A stretch of DNA of 64,000 nucleotides from CAZAYY01 sp964489525. Its GTDB lineage: Bacteria; Chloroflexota; Anaerolineae; Anaerolineales; JABWBV01. The notes under the pieces were generated by a model that ran no database searches, was not told the DNA's origin, and saw only the letters and a list, made by a program, of their open reading frames with translations. Positions 40,953-50,409 of this stretch are shown one piece after another. The stretch is from positions 19,223 through 83,222 of the forward strand of contig CAZAYY010000018.1 in the NCBI GenBank assembly GCA_964489525.1, read 5' to 3'. Every line of letters begins with the position of its first letter. Positions within the stretch are counted from its first letter, which is position 1. The translations under genes were made by a program, and so were the position numbers.

Positions 40953-42668
40953 ATGCGTGACAACCCTGTTGAAAACGAAACCACCCCCGGCAGCGAAAAG
41001 TCCCGCGATTTTATTCGCGAGATTATTGACGAGCACAACCGCACCGGCCGCTTCGTCGGGCGAGTGCACACCCGCTTTCCACCCGAACCCAACGGCTACC
41101 TGCACATTGGCCACGCCAAGTCCATCAACCTGAACTACGGGCTGGCCAAAGAGTTCGGCGGGAAGATGAACCTGCGCTTCGACGACACCAACCCGACCAA
41201 GGAAGAGCAGGAATATGTGGATTCGATCATCCAGGATGTGCGCTGGCTGGGCGCCGATTGGGAAGACCGCCTGTTTTACGCCTCGGATTATTTTGACCAG
41301 CTGTACGAATGGGCGGTTAAACTGATTAAAGATGGCAAGGCCTACGTGGACGACCTGACCGCCGACGAGATTCGCGCCTACCGCGGCACCCTCACCGAAC
41401 CCGGCAAAGACAGCCCCTACCGCACCCGCACGGTGGAAGAAAACCTGGACCTGTTTGAGCGGATGCGCGCCGGCGAATTCCCCAACGGGGCGCGGGTGCT
41501 GCGCGCCAAGATTGACATGGCCTCGCCCAACATCAACTTCCGCGACCCCGTTCTCTACCGCATTTTGCACGCCGAACACCACCGCACCGGCGACAAGTGG
41601 TGCATCTACCCGATGTACGACTTCACCCACGGCCAGTCCGATTCGATTGAAGGCATCACCCACTCCATCTGCACGCTCGAATTTGAAAACAACCGCCCGT
41701 TGTACGATTGGTTCATCCAGAACCTGGGCATCTACGCCCCCCAGCAAATTGAATTTGCCAAGCTCAGCCTGACCTACACCGTGTTGAGCAAGCGCCGCCT
41801 GATCCAGCTTGTGCAGGAAAAGCACGTGCGCGGCTGGGACGACCCGCGCATGCCCACCATTGCCGGGCTGCGCCGCCGGGGCGTCACCCCCGAAGCCCTG
41901 CGCACCTTCTGCGAGGCCATCGGCGTGGCCAAACGCGACAGCACGGTGGATATCGCCCTGCTGGAGCACCACATCCGCCAGGACCTGAACAAGCGCGCCC
42001 CGCGTGTGATGGGCATTCTGCGCCCGCTCAAGGTCGTCCTGACCAATTACCCGGAAGACCAGGTGGAATATATGGACGCCATCAACAACCCGGAAGATGA
42101 AAGCATGGGGACCCGCCAGATTCCCTTCAGCCGCGAGCTGTACATTGAGCAGGACGACTTTATGGAAGACGCCCCCAAGAAGTTCTTCCGGCTGACGGTG
42201 GGCAGCGAAGTGCGCCTGCGCTATGGCTACTTTATCAAGTGTGAGAGCGTCGTCAAAGACGCCGAGGGCAATATCGTCGAACTGCGCTGCACCTACGACC
42301 CGGCCACCCGGGGCGGCTATGCCCCGGACGGGCGCAAGGTTAAGGGCACCATCCACTGGGTCTCAGCCCGCCATGCCCTGCCCGCCGAAGTGCGCCTGTA
42401 CGACCGGCTCTACACCGTGGAAGACCCGATGAACGGCGAAGAAGGCAAAACCTACCTGGATTACCTCAACCCGAATTCGTTGGAAGTGCTGGAAAACAGC
42501 AGGGTTGAACCGTCGCTGGCCGCCGCCAAGGTGCTGGACTTCTTCCAGTTCGAGCGCATGGGCTACTTCAACCTCGACCCCGACAGCCAGCCAGGTAAAC
42601 TGGTTTTCAACCGCACCGTGACGCTTAAGGATACCTGGGCGAAGATTGCAGGGAGCGCGGGCGAATAA
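40953..42668 (+). CDS. glnS: Glutaminyl-tRNA synthetase
   Basis: The 571-residue class I synthetase has FPPEPNGYLHIGHAKSI (HIGH, about 48-64), LRFDDTNP, and the KMSKS-type VLSKRR (about 276-281), all diagnostic of GlnRS rather than GluRS. The anticodon-binding beta-barrels follow. It charges tRNA-Gln directly, a route many bacteria lack. AAGGAG precedes the ATG at 40953; a GTG at 40920 is rejected. Its 3' end overlaps the convergent yfhO-like gene by 44 bases. Confidence 0.96.
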   Translation: MRDNPVENETTPGSEKSRDFIREIIDEHNRTGRFVGRVHTRFPPEPNGYLHIGHAKSINLNYGLAKEFGGKMNLRFDDTNPTKEEQEYVDSIIQDVRWLGADWEDRLFYASDYFDQLYEWAVKLIKDGKAYVDDLTADEIRAYRGTLTEPGKDSPYRTRTVEENLDLFERMRAGEFPNGARVLRAKIDMASPNINFRDPVLYRILHAEHHRTGDKWCIYPMYDFTHGQSDSIEGITHSICTLEFENNRPLYDWFIQNLGIYAPQQIEFAKLSLTYTVLSKRRLIQLVQEKHVRGWDDPRMPTIAGLRRRGVTPEALRTFCEAIGVAKRDSTVDIALLEHHIRQDLNKRAPRVMGILRPLKVVLTNYPEDQVEYMDAINNPEDESMGTRQIPFSRELYIEQDDFMEDAPKKFFRLTVGSEVRLRYGYFIKCESVVKDAEGNIVELRCTYDPATRGGYAPDGRKVKGTIHWVSARHALPAEVRLYDRLYTVEDPMNGEEGKTYLDYLNPNSLEVLENSRVEPSLAAAKVLDFFQFERMGYFNLDPDSQPGKLVFNRTVTLKDTWAKIAGSAGE

Positions 42669-45033
42669 CCAGCGCCAGGCTAAAAACCAACAGCCCCACA
42701 AGAGAGAGAACTGCACCAACCCTGAACGATTGGGGTTGGTATTCCCAACGCACCGCGTGGCTGCCCGCGGGTAGATACACACCCCGAAAAGCATGGTTGA
42801 CCACCAGCGCTTCGGCGGGCTGGCCGTTCACTTCGACGTTCCACCCCTGGCTGTATACCTCGCTCATCACCAAAACCCCGCCAACCGGGGTTTCCACGGA
42901 TAGTATCAATTCGTCCGCCCGGTACTGCTGCCAGGCCACCGTCCCGGGCGCAGATGGCTGCGCTCCAGGCGGAACGGCCAGCGGCTTTTCAAGCAGGGCC
43001 GTGCTGGAAAAATCGAAATCGCCCCCCACCAGGCGCTCCACCCGGCGGGCCGGGTCTGGCTCCACTTCTACCGTATAGACCATGAAAGTCCGCGGCAGGG
43101 CGGTGGTGTTTTCATACACATACAGCCCATCCAGGGTGAAGACCTCTTTGAAGCGCGGGTCTTCCAGCGGCTCGCGACGGAACAGGTATTTGACGTTCAT
43201 CCAATCCAAGAGAGGAAAGTCCGGCTGCCAGAACTGCTGGTAGCCCCGCCCACCCTGGGCGTTGTAGAGGGCTTTATAGGCCTGGTTGGGCGGGTGGTCG
43301 TAGCCGCCCACATCGAAAAAGCCGAAGACTGTCGCGTAGTTAAATCCAAAGCGGTAATACTCCGGGGCAATCCGGTAGAGCGAGGTGTCTTTCTGCAGGC
43401 TGGCAATCGGGGTGGTCAGCGGGTAGACCAGCGATTCGGGCATGGATGCGTTGTACGGGCGGCCCACCACCAAAAGCTGGAGCATGACAGCGGCCAACAC
43501 CCCTGGCGCGGCCCATTTACGCAGCCCTGGCCAGCGAACCATGCCCCAAAAGAAAACCGGCAGCAAGCCATACCCGGCCACGGTGACCAGGGTGCCTGGT
43601 TTGCGCAGCGAAAAAATGCGGTACTGCCAGTGGTCCAAAAAGGTCCAGGGTTCCACCGGGTCAAACCACAGGCGGTAATACTTGTACGAATAAAAAGCCA
43701 GCGCAAATGCCAGCCCCACACCCAGCACAGAGCCAACCGCCAGCCAGAAGCGCCGGTGGCGGGCGGGTTCTTGCAGGGCATTTTGCAGCGCATCCAGGCC
43801 AAACCCGGCCAGGGCGGCACCAAACAGCGCCAGGTACCACTTCAAGCGGGTGTTGTTCACCACGCTCAACCCGGGCAGGTAGTTAATCCCCTCGATCCCC
43901 GGCAGGCGCAGCGCCAGGGCCAGCATGCCCAACGCCAGCCCCGCCAAAAGCCATTTGCGTTTGGCATGCTCATCGCGCACAAACAATGCCCCCGCCGCCA
44001 GGGCCATGGGCAAAGCCCCAAAATACAGGGTTTGTTCCAGGTAATTTTGGAAGCTGTCAAACGGCCACCAGTAGTTGGTGTTCCCGGGGTTGCCGAAAAA
44101 ATCGGGGTACCACAGGGTTGCCAGGGTGATGACGTTGTAGGTCCAGTCTGGGGTGTAAAAAACCGAGTCCGGGTTCATCGAGCGCGAGCGTGAGTAGGGG
44201 TTTTCGGCCAGGTAGCCGGCAAAGGGCAGCCAGTGGGCTGCGCTGAGCAGCAGGGCCAGAAAGACCCCCGCCAGGAGCGGAAGCCCAAGCCGGATTCGCC
44301 TGGCCCAGGTTTCAGGGGTCATCAGCAGCCTGCCTGCCGAATACAACCCAACCGCCATCAAATTGTGAGCGGCAGTTTCGATGTGCCCGGCTGTGATCGA
44401 GAGTGCCAGGCTGGCGGCCAACACCAGAACCCCCGTTTTTTTATACCGCTCCGTGAGCACCAGTTCACACCCGACCATACCCCAGGGCAGCCAGCTCAGC
44501 CCCACCCCGTGTGGGTATCCGAAACTGGTTACCATCGTGCCCGAAATGGCAAAAGTCACCCCGGCCAGCAGCGCCCCGCCTTGCTTCACCCCCAACAGGC
44601 GCGCCCAGAAGTACATCCCCAGCCCGGCTGCGACCAGTGAAAGCAGGGTGCGAATGGTGAGCATCCAGGCGGGTGAGACCAGGTACAGCAGCCAGGTTAC
44701 CGGGTAAAGCAAGGCCGACTGGGAGTTGGCCAACAGGGGTTGGCCGGCATAAAAATAGGGGTTCCAAAGGGGAAAGCGGCCGGTTTCTTGCAGCTCGCGC
44801 CAGGCCACTGCGGAATAGGGGTAAAACTGAAAGGTCTGGTCGGCCGTCAGGAAGTTGCGGGGGAACTGCCACCCCTCCGGGACCACCTCGGCAAACATCG
44901 GGTCTTGAAAAAGCTGGTCGGCAGGGACCAACACCTCTCCCCTGAAAAAAACCCCCGGAAAAAGCACCAGCAGGCAAACCAGCAAAACCGCCCCTATGGC
45001 CATCCAATCTTTCCAGCGGGGCAGCGGCTGCAT
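42625..45033 (-). CDS. YfhO-family polytopic membrane protein
   Basis: The 802-residue protein has about 12 membrane segments, a large extracytoplasmic loop after the first (DQLFQDPMFAEVVPEG...FYPYSAVAWREL), LWNPYFYAGQPLLAN (YfhO/GT-C signature), and a C-terminal domain with YSQGWNVEVNGQPAEALVVN before the last helix. YfhO proteins are GT-C-fold glycosyltransferases in envelope polymer modification. Its start directly abuts the rodA stop, so it is the last gene of the PBP2-Min-RodA operon. Confidence 0.85.
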   Translation of the reverse strand: MQPLPRWKDWMAIGAVLLVCLLVLFPGVFFRGEVLVPADQLFQDPMFAEVVPEGWQFPRNFLTADQTFQFYPYSAVAWRELQETGRFPLWNPYFYAGQPLLANSQSALLYPVTWLLYLVSPAWMLTIRTLLSLVAAGLGMYFWARLLGVKQGGALLAGVTFAISGTMVTSFGYPHGVGLSWLPWGMVGCELVLTERYKKTGVLVLAASLALSITAGHIETAAHNLMAVGLYSAGRLLMTPETWARRIRLGLPLLAGVFLALLLSAAHWLPFAGYLAENPYSRSRSMNPDSVFYTPDWTYNVITLATLWYPDFFGNPGNTNYWWPFDSFQNYLEQTLYFGALPMALAAGALFVRDEHAKRKWLLAGLALGMLALALRLPGIEGINYLPGLSVVNNTRLKWYLALFGAALAGFGLDALQNALQEPARHRRFWLAVGSVLGVGLAFALAFYSYKYYRLWFDPVEPWTFLDHWQYRIFSLRKPGTLVTVAGYGLLPVFFWGMVRWPGLRKWAAPGVLAAVMLQLLVVGRPYNASMPESLVYPLTTPIASLQKDTSLYRIAPEYYRFGFNYATVFGFFDVGGYDHPPNQAYKALYNAQGGRGYQQFWQPDFPLLDWMNVKYLFRREPLEDPRFKEVFTLDGLYVYENTTALPRTFMVYTVEVEPDPARRVERLVGGDFDFSSTALLEKPLAVPPGAQPSAPGTVAWQQYRADELILSVETPVGGVLVMSEVYSQGWNVEVNGQPAEALVVNHAFRGVYLPAGSHAVRWEYQPQSFRVGAVLSLVGLLVFSLALVIRPRSLQSSPRYP

Positions 45034-46131
45034 CTAAAACTCCAAACTCTTATGCCGCATGATCACGCTTTCGACCAGGCCCACCCCCAGCAGCACCGAA
45101 ACCAGGCTACTGCCACCGTAGCTGATGAAGGGCAAAGGCAGCCCGGTAACCGGAATGAGGTTCAGGTTCATGGCGACATTAACAATCGTATGAAAGAAGA
45201 TAAAGGTTGCCACCCCATAACAAATTAACCCCCCATAGGTGTCGCGCGCCAGGCGCGCGGCGCGCAAACAGCGCCAGATAATAAATCCCAACATGACCAA
45301 AACGAACACGGCGCCAAAAAACCCCAGCTCTTCTGAAAGCGCAGAGAAAATAAAGTCGGTGTGGCGCACTTTCAAAAAGCGCAGCTGCACCTGGCTGCCC
45401 TGGCCGTAGCCCTCGCCAAACAACCCGCCAGAGCCGATGCTGACCAGGGCCTGGTTGACGTTATAGGTGTTGCCATAGCGCGCTTCCGGGTCGGGAAACA
45501 AAAACGTAACCACCCGCTCTTTTTGATAGTCTTCTAAAAACGGGAAACCAATCGCAATCACCAAAACCCCTGCGCCTGCAAACATCATCAGGTGTTTCAT
45601 TTGCAAACCTGCCGCCCAAAGCATGGCAAACCAGATGACCATCAACGTGATGGACACGCTCAGGCTGGGCTGCAAAAACACCAGGATGACAAACCCCAGG
45701 GTGGGCACCAGGCTGCCGGCAATCCAGCGCAAATCGTGCGGGTGGTCCTGCTTTCGCGAAAAATAATCGGCCAGGATCAGAATGAGGGCGATTTTCGAAA
45801 GTTCAGAAGGTTGGATGAGGATGAAACCGGCGTTCAGCCAGCGAGCCGCGCCGCCCTGGACCTCGCCAATGATGGTAATCAGGGCCAGCATAACAAACAC
45901 CACTACGTACAGCACCCGGCTGACCGCGTTCCACAGGCGGTAATCGAGCGAGGCGGTGATCATCGCGATAACAAAGCCAGCCGAGGCAAATAAAATTTGG
46001 CGGGGGAAGTTTTCGAGCAGTTCTTCATTTCCTGCCATGGCCGAGCGAACCATGGCAATCCCGAAAACCGTCAGGATTGCCACCGCCCCTAAAAGCCAAA
46101 AATCAAAATGCCGCCAGGATTCGCGCTGCAT
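45034..46131 (-). CDS. rodA: RodA-type SEDS peptidoglycan polymerase
   Basis: The 365-residue protein has about ten membrane segments and SEDS motifs: GGAARWLNAGFILIQPSELSK, EDYQKERVVTFLFPDPEA, GSGGLFGEGYGQGSQ, RHTDFIFSALSEELGF and LPLPFISYGGSS. It polymerises glycan strands with the PBP2 encoded upstream in the same operon. It follows minE by 11 bases. Confidence 0.95.
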   Translation of the reverse strand: MQRESWRHFDFWLLGAVAILTVFGIAMVRSAMAGNEELLENFPRQILFASAGFVIAMITASLDYRLWNAVSRVLYVVVFVMLALITIIGEVQGGAARWLNAGFILIQPSELSKIALILILADYFSRKQDHPHDLRWIAGSLVPTLGFVILVFLQPSLSVSITLMVIWFAMLWAAGLQMKHLMMFAGAGVLVIAIGFPFLEDYQKERVVTFLFPDPEARYGNTYNVNQALVSIGSGGLFGEGYGQGSQVQLRFLKVRHTDFIFSALSEELGFFGAVFVLVMLGFIIWRCLRAARLARDTYGGLICYGVATFIFFHTIVNVAMNLNLIPVTGLPLPFISYGGSSLVSVLLGVGLVESVIMRHKSLEF

Positions 46132-46142
46132 CGTTCGAGAAA

Positions 46143-46409
46143 CTACCTGTGCCGTTTTGAGGCTTGTTTTAAGGGAATATCGGCAATCAGGCGCTGGCCA
46201 CGGCCTTCGTGGCTCATTTCCAGGCGCACAGCTGCCGGGTCAATCTCCACATGGCGGGAAATGACGCTGATGATTTCATCGCGCAGGCTTTCGAGCAGGC
46301 CGGGGGAAAGGTCGGTCCGGTCATGGATTAAGACCAGTTGGAGCCGTTCCTTGGCTGCACTGGCGCTTTTTTTGTTTCTTCCGGTAAGCTGGTCGAAAAG
46401 ATTTTTCAT
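46143..46409 (-). CDS. minE: Cell division topological specificity factor MinE
   Basis: The 88-residue protein has the MinE pattern KNLFDQLTGRNKKSASAAKERLQLVL, LRDEIISVISRHVEID and VRLEMSHEG. It triggers MinD ATP hydrolysis and drives Min oscillation. The start MKNLF at 46409 is one base after the minD stop, with GGGAGGG about ten bases upstream. Confidence 0.93.
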   Translation of the reverse strand: MKNLFDQLTGRNKKSASAAKERLQLVLIHDRTDLSPGLLESLRDEIISVISRHVEIDPAAVRLEMSHEGRGQRLIADIPLKQASKRHR

Positions 46410-46410
46410 C

Positions 46411-47217
46411 TTATTGTTTCCCTCCCAGGCCAATCAGGCGTGAAAGCCGGCCAAAGAAACCATCTTTGCTTTCCAGGTCCATGAAGGGCACCTGCTCACC
46501 TTGCAGCCGGCGGGCAATGTTGCGAAAAGCCTGCCCGGCCCGGCTTTTGGGATCCAGTGCGACAGGGGTGCCCCGGTTGCTGGCCATCACCACGCTTTCA
46601 TCTTCGGGGACGATGCCCAGCAGTTCGATAGAGAGCAAATCGAGCACATCTTCAGGGGCGAGCATCTCCTGGCGTTTGACCATGGCCGGGTTGAGGCGGT
46701 TGAGCACCAGCCGGGCGGGGCCTTTTTCTTCGGCTTCAATCAGGCCGATGATGCGGTCGGCATCGCGCACGGCGGACACTTCGGGGTTGGTGACCACCAC
46801 CACAATATCTGCCGGGGCCACTGCGTTGCGAAAGCCACGCTCAATCCCGGCGGGGGAGTCAATCAAAATAAAATCATGGTCAGTGCGCAGTTCATCGGCC
46901 AGGCGCACCATGTCGCTGGGGGAAAGGGCCATTTTGTCGCGAGTTTGGGCTGCGGGAATTAGGTACAGGCCGGGCAGATGTTTGTCGCGAATCATGGCCT
47001 GGCGCAGGCGGCAGCGCCCTTCTACCACGTCTACAATATCGTAAACGATCCGGTTTTCCAGGCCAAGGATTAAGTCGAGGTTGCGCAGGCCGATATCGGC
47101 ATCAATACACACAACCTTTTTTTCTGCGGCAGCCAGGGCTACGGCAAGGTTGGCAGTGGCGGTTGTTTTCCCAACTCCGCCTTTGCCAGAGGTAACGGTG
47201 ATGACTTTTGCACTCAT
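46411..47217 (-). CDS. minD: Septum site-determining ATPase MinD
   Basis: The 268-residue ParA-type ATPase has the deviant Walker A GKGGVGKTT (about 11-19), Walker A' CIDADIGLRNLD, DFILIDSPAGIERGF (switch II) and a C-terminal amphipathic membrane-targeting helix (FFGRLSRLIGLGG). It recruits MinC to the membrane away from mid-cell. Its start overlaps the minC stop. Confidence 0.96.
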   Translation of the reverse strand: MSAKVITVTSGKGGVGKTTATANLAVALAAAEKKVVCIDADIGLRNLDLILGLENRIVYDIVDVVEGRCRLRQAMIRDKHLPGLYLIPAAQTRDKMALSPSDMVRLADELRTDHDFILIDSPAGIERGFRNAVAPADIVVVVTNPEVSAVRDADRIIGLIEAEEKGPARLVLNRLNPAMVKRQEMLAPEDVLDLLSIELLGIVPEDESVVMASNRGTPVALDPKSRAGQAFRNIARRLQGEQVPFMDLESKDGFFGRLSRLIGLGGKQ

Positions 47218-47909
47218 AGTTTTCCTTTCGTATCCCAGGGTTCTGCAATCAATTTTCCATCGCGCATGCTGGCAACTTCCGGCCGGGGTTTCCCAAATCG
47301 GCGCGGCAGGGTGGCAATTTCACCCGCCAGGCGCAGTTGGGTGGGGACCAGTTCCAAAGCACACACCACGGCAGTCTCATCTCCATAGGCTCCGGCATGA
47401 ACCATGCCGCGCAGCCGCCCCCAAACCACCACGCTGCCGCCAGCGATGATTTCGGCACCGGCGTTGACATCACCCAGAATGGTGACATAGCCGGGCGTTT
47501 CAAGCTTGAAGCCAGAGCGCAGGGTGCGCTGGATGAACAGCCCCTGTTCGCCCTGCAGGGTTGTATCCAACCGGCGGGTGACCCGCTCCGGGCGCGGGGT
47601 GGGCAGACGAGTGCCCAGGCCTAGGGTTTGGGCAGTGGTTTCGGTTTTCTCCGAAGAGCTGATGACCGCCTTGAGGGCGATATCCATCTCAGCCAGCAGG
47701 TCGCGCAGCTTGCCCAGTTCGGATGCGTTTAAGGCATGACTGCCCACATCCAGGGAAAGCTGGGCGCCTTTCAGAAAACCCTGTTGGTTTTTAAAGTAAT
47801 CTAACAGGTTTTGGCGAGCCGCGTGCCAGCTTTCGGCGCTCAACTGAATCAGAATGCCGTCTTTAATACCCTTAACTTTTATGCCGCTGTCTACTTTCGG
47901 GTTGTCCAT
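47214..47909 (-). CDS. minC: Septum site-determining protein MinC
   Basis: The protein has 231 residues: an N-terminal FtsZ-interacting domain (1-100) and, after a linker, the C-terminal beta-helix with TLRSGFKLETPGYVTILGDVNAGAEIIAGGSVVVWGRL-type repeats and GAYGDETAVVCALEL, typical of MinC_C. It inhibits FtsZ assembly. It is coupled to minD by a 4-base overlap. Confidence 0.94.
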   Translation of the reverse strand: MDNPKVDSGIKVKGIKDGILIQLSAESWHAARQNLLDYFKNQQGFLKGAQLSLDVGSHALNASELGKLRDLLAEMDIALKAVISSSEKTETTAQTLGLGTRLPTPRPERVTRRLDTTLQGEQGLFIQRTLRSGFKLETPGYVTILGDVNAGAEIIAGGSVVVWGRLRGMVHAGAYGDETAVVCALELVPTQLRLAGEIATLPRRFGKPRPEVASMRDGKLIAEPWDTKGKL

Positions 47910-48003
47910 TTGATTTTAAATTCGCAGCCACTTGGCCTCGCCCCCCAGGATAGGTGAGCAGGTGCTCAAATTATAGCATAGCCCGCCAGGGCACAACCTG
48001 GCG

Positions 48004-50067
48004 CTACTGGTCAAGGTTTTTAATTTCGAAATAGGCATCCAAAATCGAGCGCACAATTGGCCCGGCCACGCTGGCGCCTTCGTTGCCATTATAGACAAAA
48101 ACCACCACGGCCACTTCAGGGTCTTCATACGGAGCGTACCCCAACGTCCAGGCGTGGGTTGGCCAGTTGCCATACGAGCACAGGTTCTTTTCCTGGGCAA
48201 ACGGGTCGCAGTATTCGGCTGTGCCGGTTTTTCCGGCAGCCGCAATAGCGAAATTGGCAAACTGGTCTTTCAAGGTACCCACAACCACAGCCTGGCGCAT
48301 GCCCTGCTGGACAGACTCAATCACTTCGGGGCGCACGGTCTTGTAGCCGCCGGTTGGTTGGCATCCACCCGAACCCGCTACATACTGCACATACTCTTTG
48401 ACCACAGCGTCGGTGGTCAGGTCGTGAATCATGGTGGGCACAAACGGCTGAACCACGTTGCCCTCGCCATCTACCACTTCTCGAATAATCGTGGGCTTCA
48501 TCAGCTTGCCATCATTGGCAATCGTGGCCGCCGACATGAGCACCTGCAGCGGCGTGACGAGAACATAGCCCTGGCCCACGCCGGCAATGTAGGTGTCGCC
48601 AGTAGACCAGTTTTCTCCCTGCGTGACACGCTTCCAGCGGGGGTCGGGCAGCAGTCCGTCGGATTCACCGGGTAGTTCAATGCCCAACACCTGGCCATAG
48701 CCCAGCGCTTCGGCGTAGGCCTGCAGGCGGCAGATGCCCAACCCTTCAGGCACTTCGGTGCCGAATCCGCCGGCAACTTTGTAGAAATAGACGTTGCTGG
48801 AATTGGCAATGGCATCCACAAAGGCAATCTGGCCAAAGCCTGCCCGGTTCCAGTCTACAAACTCCTGCGGCTCGCGCCCGAAATCGGCCGCGAAAAATTT
48901 CTGCTCCAGGAAAATACTTCCTGGGGCATCCAGTTCCTGGTCAACGGCAATCACGTTTTCATTCAAACCACCCACAGCCGTCACCAGCTTGAACACCGAC
49001 CCCGGAGGATGCTCGGCCGTGATGGCGTGGTTCAAAAAGGGCCGGGCCAGGTCAGACATCAACTGCTCATAATAATACAGCGAGACCCCGCGCACAAAGC
49101 GGTTGTTTTCATAAGTCGGCAGCGAAACCAGCCCCAAAATTTCGCCCGTTTTGGGGTTAATGGCAATGGCCACCGCGTTGAGCGAAAGAATCCTGCCTAA
49201 AAAGTTGTTCCAACCGGCCAGTTCGCGCCGCAAGATGGCATCCATCGCCGCCTGCAGGCGCATATCAATCGTCAGGCGCAGGTTCAGCCCTGGCTGTTCG
49301 GGGGTAAATTCAAGCACGCGCAGTTCTTGCCCGGCAGAATCGCGTTCAATAGTGCGGATGCCGTTTGAACCGGCCAACAGATCCTGGTAGGTGAATTCCA
49401 AACCGGCATAGCCCACCCGGTCGCGATCGGTCACAAAGCCGCGGGCTTCAAAGTCGGCCTGGCGGTTGGCCGGAATGGGTCCCAGGAAGCCAATGATAGT
49501 TGAGGTCACTTCGCCAGTGGGATATTCGCGAATGCGGTTCACCTCGATGCCCACCCCGGGCCAATCCACCGATTTTTGTTGGATAATCATGGCCATTTCG
49601 CGGTCAATGTCGCAAGCAACCTGAACCGGGCGGTAGGGGGCCGTGGTTTCGCCGTACAAAACAATCTGGGTAATGCCATGCTCCGAGACACAGGGTGAAA
49701 AGGGAGTTTCCGGGCTGATTTCACCCAGGTTGATGGGTACCCCAATCATTTGCGAGAGCTGCCGGAAAACCTCCTGGGCTGAGCCTGGGTCTTCGGGTAA
49801 ATTGGCCGGTGTGATCACCACATTAAAAGAAGCGATATTGGTTGCCAGAATCAGCCCATTGCGATCGTAAATATTTCCACGCGGCGCGGGGATATTAATG
49901 GAAGTGGTGCGGTTCTCTAAAGCTTCTGCGCGGTACTGGTTTCCCTGCAAAATCTGGTATTGAAACAGGCGAAAGGTGAATATAAGGAAAACCAACACCA
50001 TCACAGCAACAAAGGCGGTTATCCGGCGGGATTCAACAGTGTTATGGCTGGGTTTAGCAATTGTCAT
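48004..50067 (-). CDS. mrdA: Penicillin-binding protein 2 (elongation transpeptidase)
   Basis: The 687-residue protein has an N-terminal membrane helix (about 20-38), the PBP dimerisation domain (PRGNIYDRNGLILATN), and the transpeptidase domain with S-x2-K in PPGSVFKL, S-x-N in NSSNVYF and K-T-G in AAGKTGTAEY. It cross-links peptidoglycan during elongation with RodA. The start MTIAKPS at 50067 has no Shine-Dalgarno; a TATACT -10 lies seven bases before the ATG, which suggests a leaderless mRNA. It heads the minC-minD-minE-rodA-yfhO run. Confidence 0.93.
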   Translation of the reverse strand: MTIAKPSHNTVESRRITAFVAVMVLVFLIFTFRLFQYQILQGNQYRAEALENRTTSINIPAPRGNIYDRNGLILATNIASFNVVITPANLPEDPGSAQEVFRQLSQMIGVPINLGEISPETPFSPCVSEHGITQIVLYGETTAPYRPVQVACDIDREMAMIIQQKSVDWPGVGIEVNRIREYPTGEVTSTIIGFLGPIPANRQADFEARGFVTDRDRVGYAGLEFTYQDLLAGSNGIRTIERDSAGQELRVLEFTPEQPGLNLRLTIDMRLQAAMDAILRRELAGWNNFLGRILSLNAVAIAINPKTGEILGLVSLPTYENNRFVRGVSLYYYEQLMSDLARPFLNHAITAEHPPGSVFKLVTAVGGLNENVIAVDQELDAPGSIFLEQKFFAADFGREPQEFVDWNRAGFGQIAFVDAIANSSNVYFYKVAGGFGTEVPEGLGICRLQAYAEALGYGQVLGIELPGESDGLLPDPRWKRVTQGENWSTGDTYIAGVGQGYVLVTPLQVLMSAATIANDGKLMKPTIIREVVDGEGNVVQPFVPTMIHDLTTDAVVKEYVQYVAGSGGCQPTGGYKTVRPEVIESVQQGMRQAVVVGTLKDQFANFAIAAAGKTGTAEYCDPFAQEKNLCSYGNWPTHAWTLGYAPYEDPEVAVVVFVYNGNEGASVAGPIVRSILDAYFEIKNLDQ

Positions 50068-50074
50068 AACGCAA

Positions 50075-50080
50075 AGTATA
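50075..50080 (-). promoter_or_regulatory. -10 element placed for leaderless transcription of the PBP2 operon
   Basis: On the minus strand TATACT (50075-50080) is followed after seven bases (TTGCGTT) by the ATG at 50067. Transcription would start at or next to the A of the ATG. No good -35 is seen. Confidence 0.45.
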
Positions 50081-50104
50081 CCGGATTGGGATGAGAAGAA
50101 CATA

Positions 50105-50370
50105 AAAGAGTGCCCCTTCTAATCACGGTTTCAATAGTGCTCCCCGCCCCAACGGGGGGGTATGATTATCGAATCCGGATCCGCCAGATTGCCAATGCCG
50201 TAGGCATGGCATGATCTACCCCCTGCCGGATCACCCACATTGTGCCAGCCCTACGGGCTTGAATGCTCCCCATGTAGTTACGGTTTCAGTCGTACTCCCC
50301 CAGGTTGTGTAACCCGCCGGTAACCGGCCAATGTTAAAGTAAGGTTATTGGCAAGCCTTGTGCCTGTGGT
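50105..50370. repeat. Repeat-rich spacer between divergent genes
   Basis: No gene is seen. The spacer has palindromic fragments: GCCAATGCCGTAGGCATGGC (about 50190-50209), AGCCCTACGGGCT (50245-50257), and TAGTTACGGTTTCAGTCGTA (about 50276-50295), which resembles the ACGACTTCAGTCGT core of the MITE-like element. I could not define a promoter for the downstream ligase. Confidence 0.6.
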
Positions 50371-50409
50371 GTGTATTTAAGGCCAGGGCAAAACTTCAAG
50401 GAGCGATGT

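Noticed and set aside
40869..42356. 495-residue open frame on the minus strand opposite glnS
   Set aside because: Antisense to GlnRS; composition is typical of the reverse complement of a GC-rich gene.
42625..42668. Annotation error at the glnS/yfhO overlap
   Set aside because: Both C-termini look natural; a 44-base convergent overlap is unusual but acceptable.
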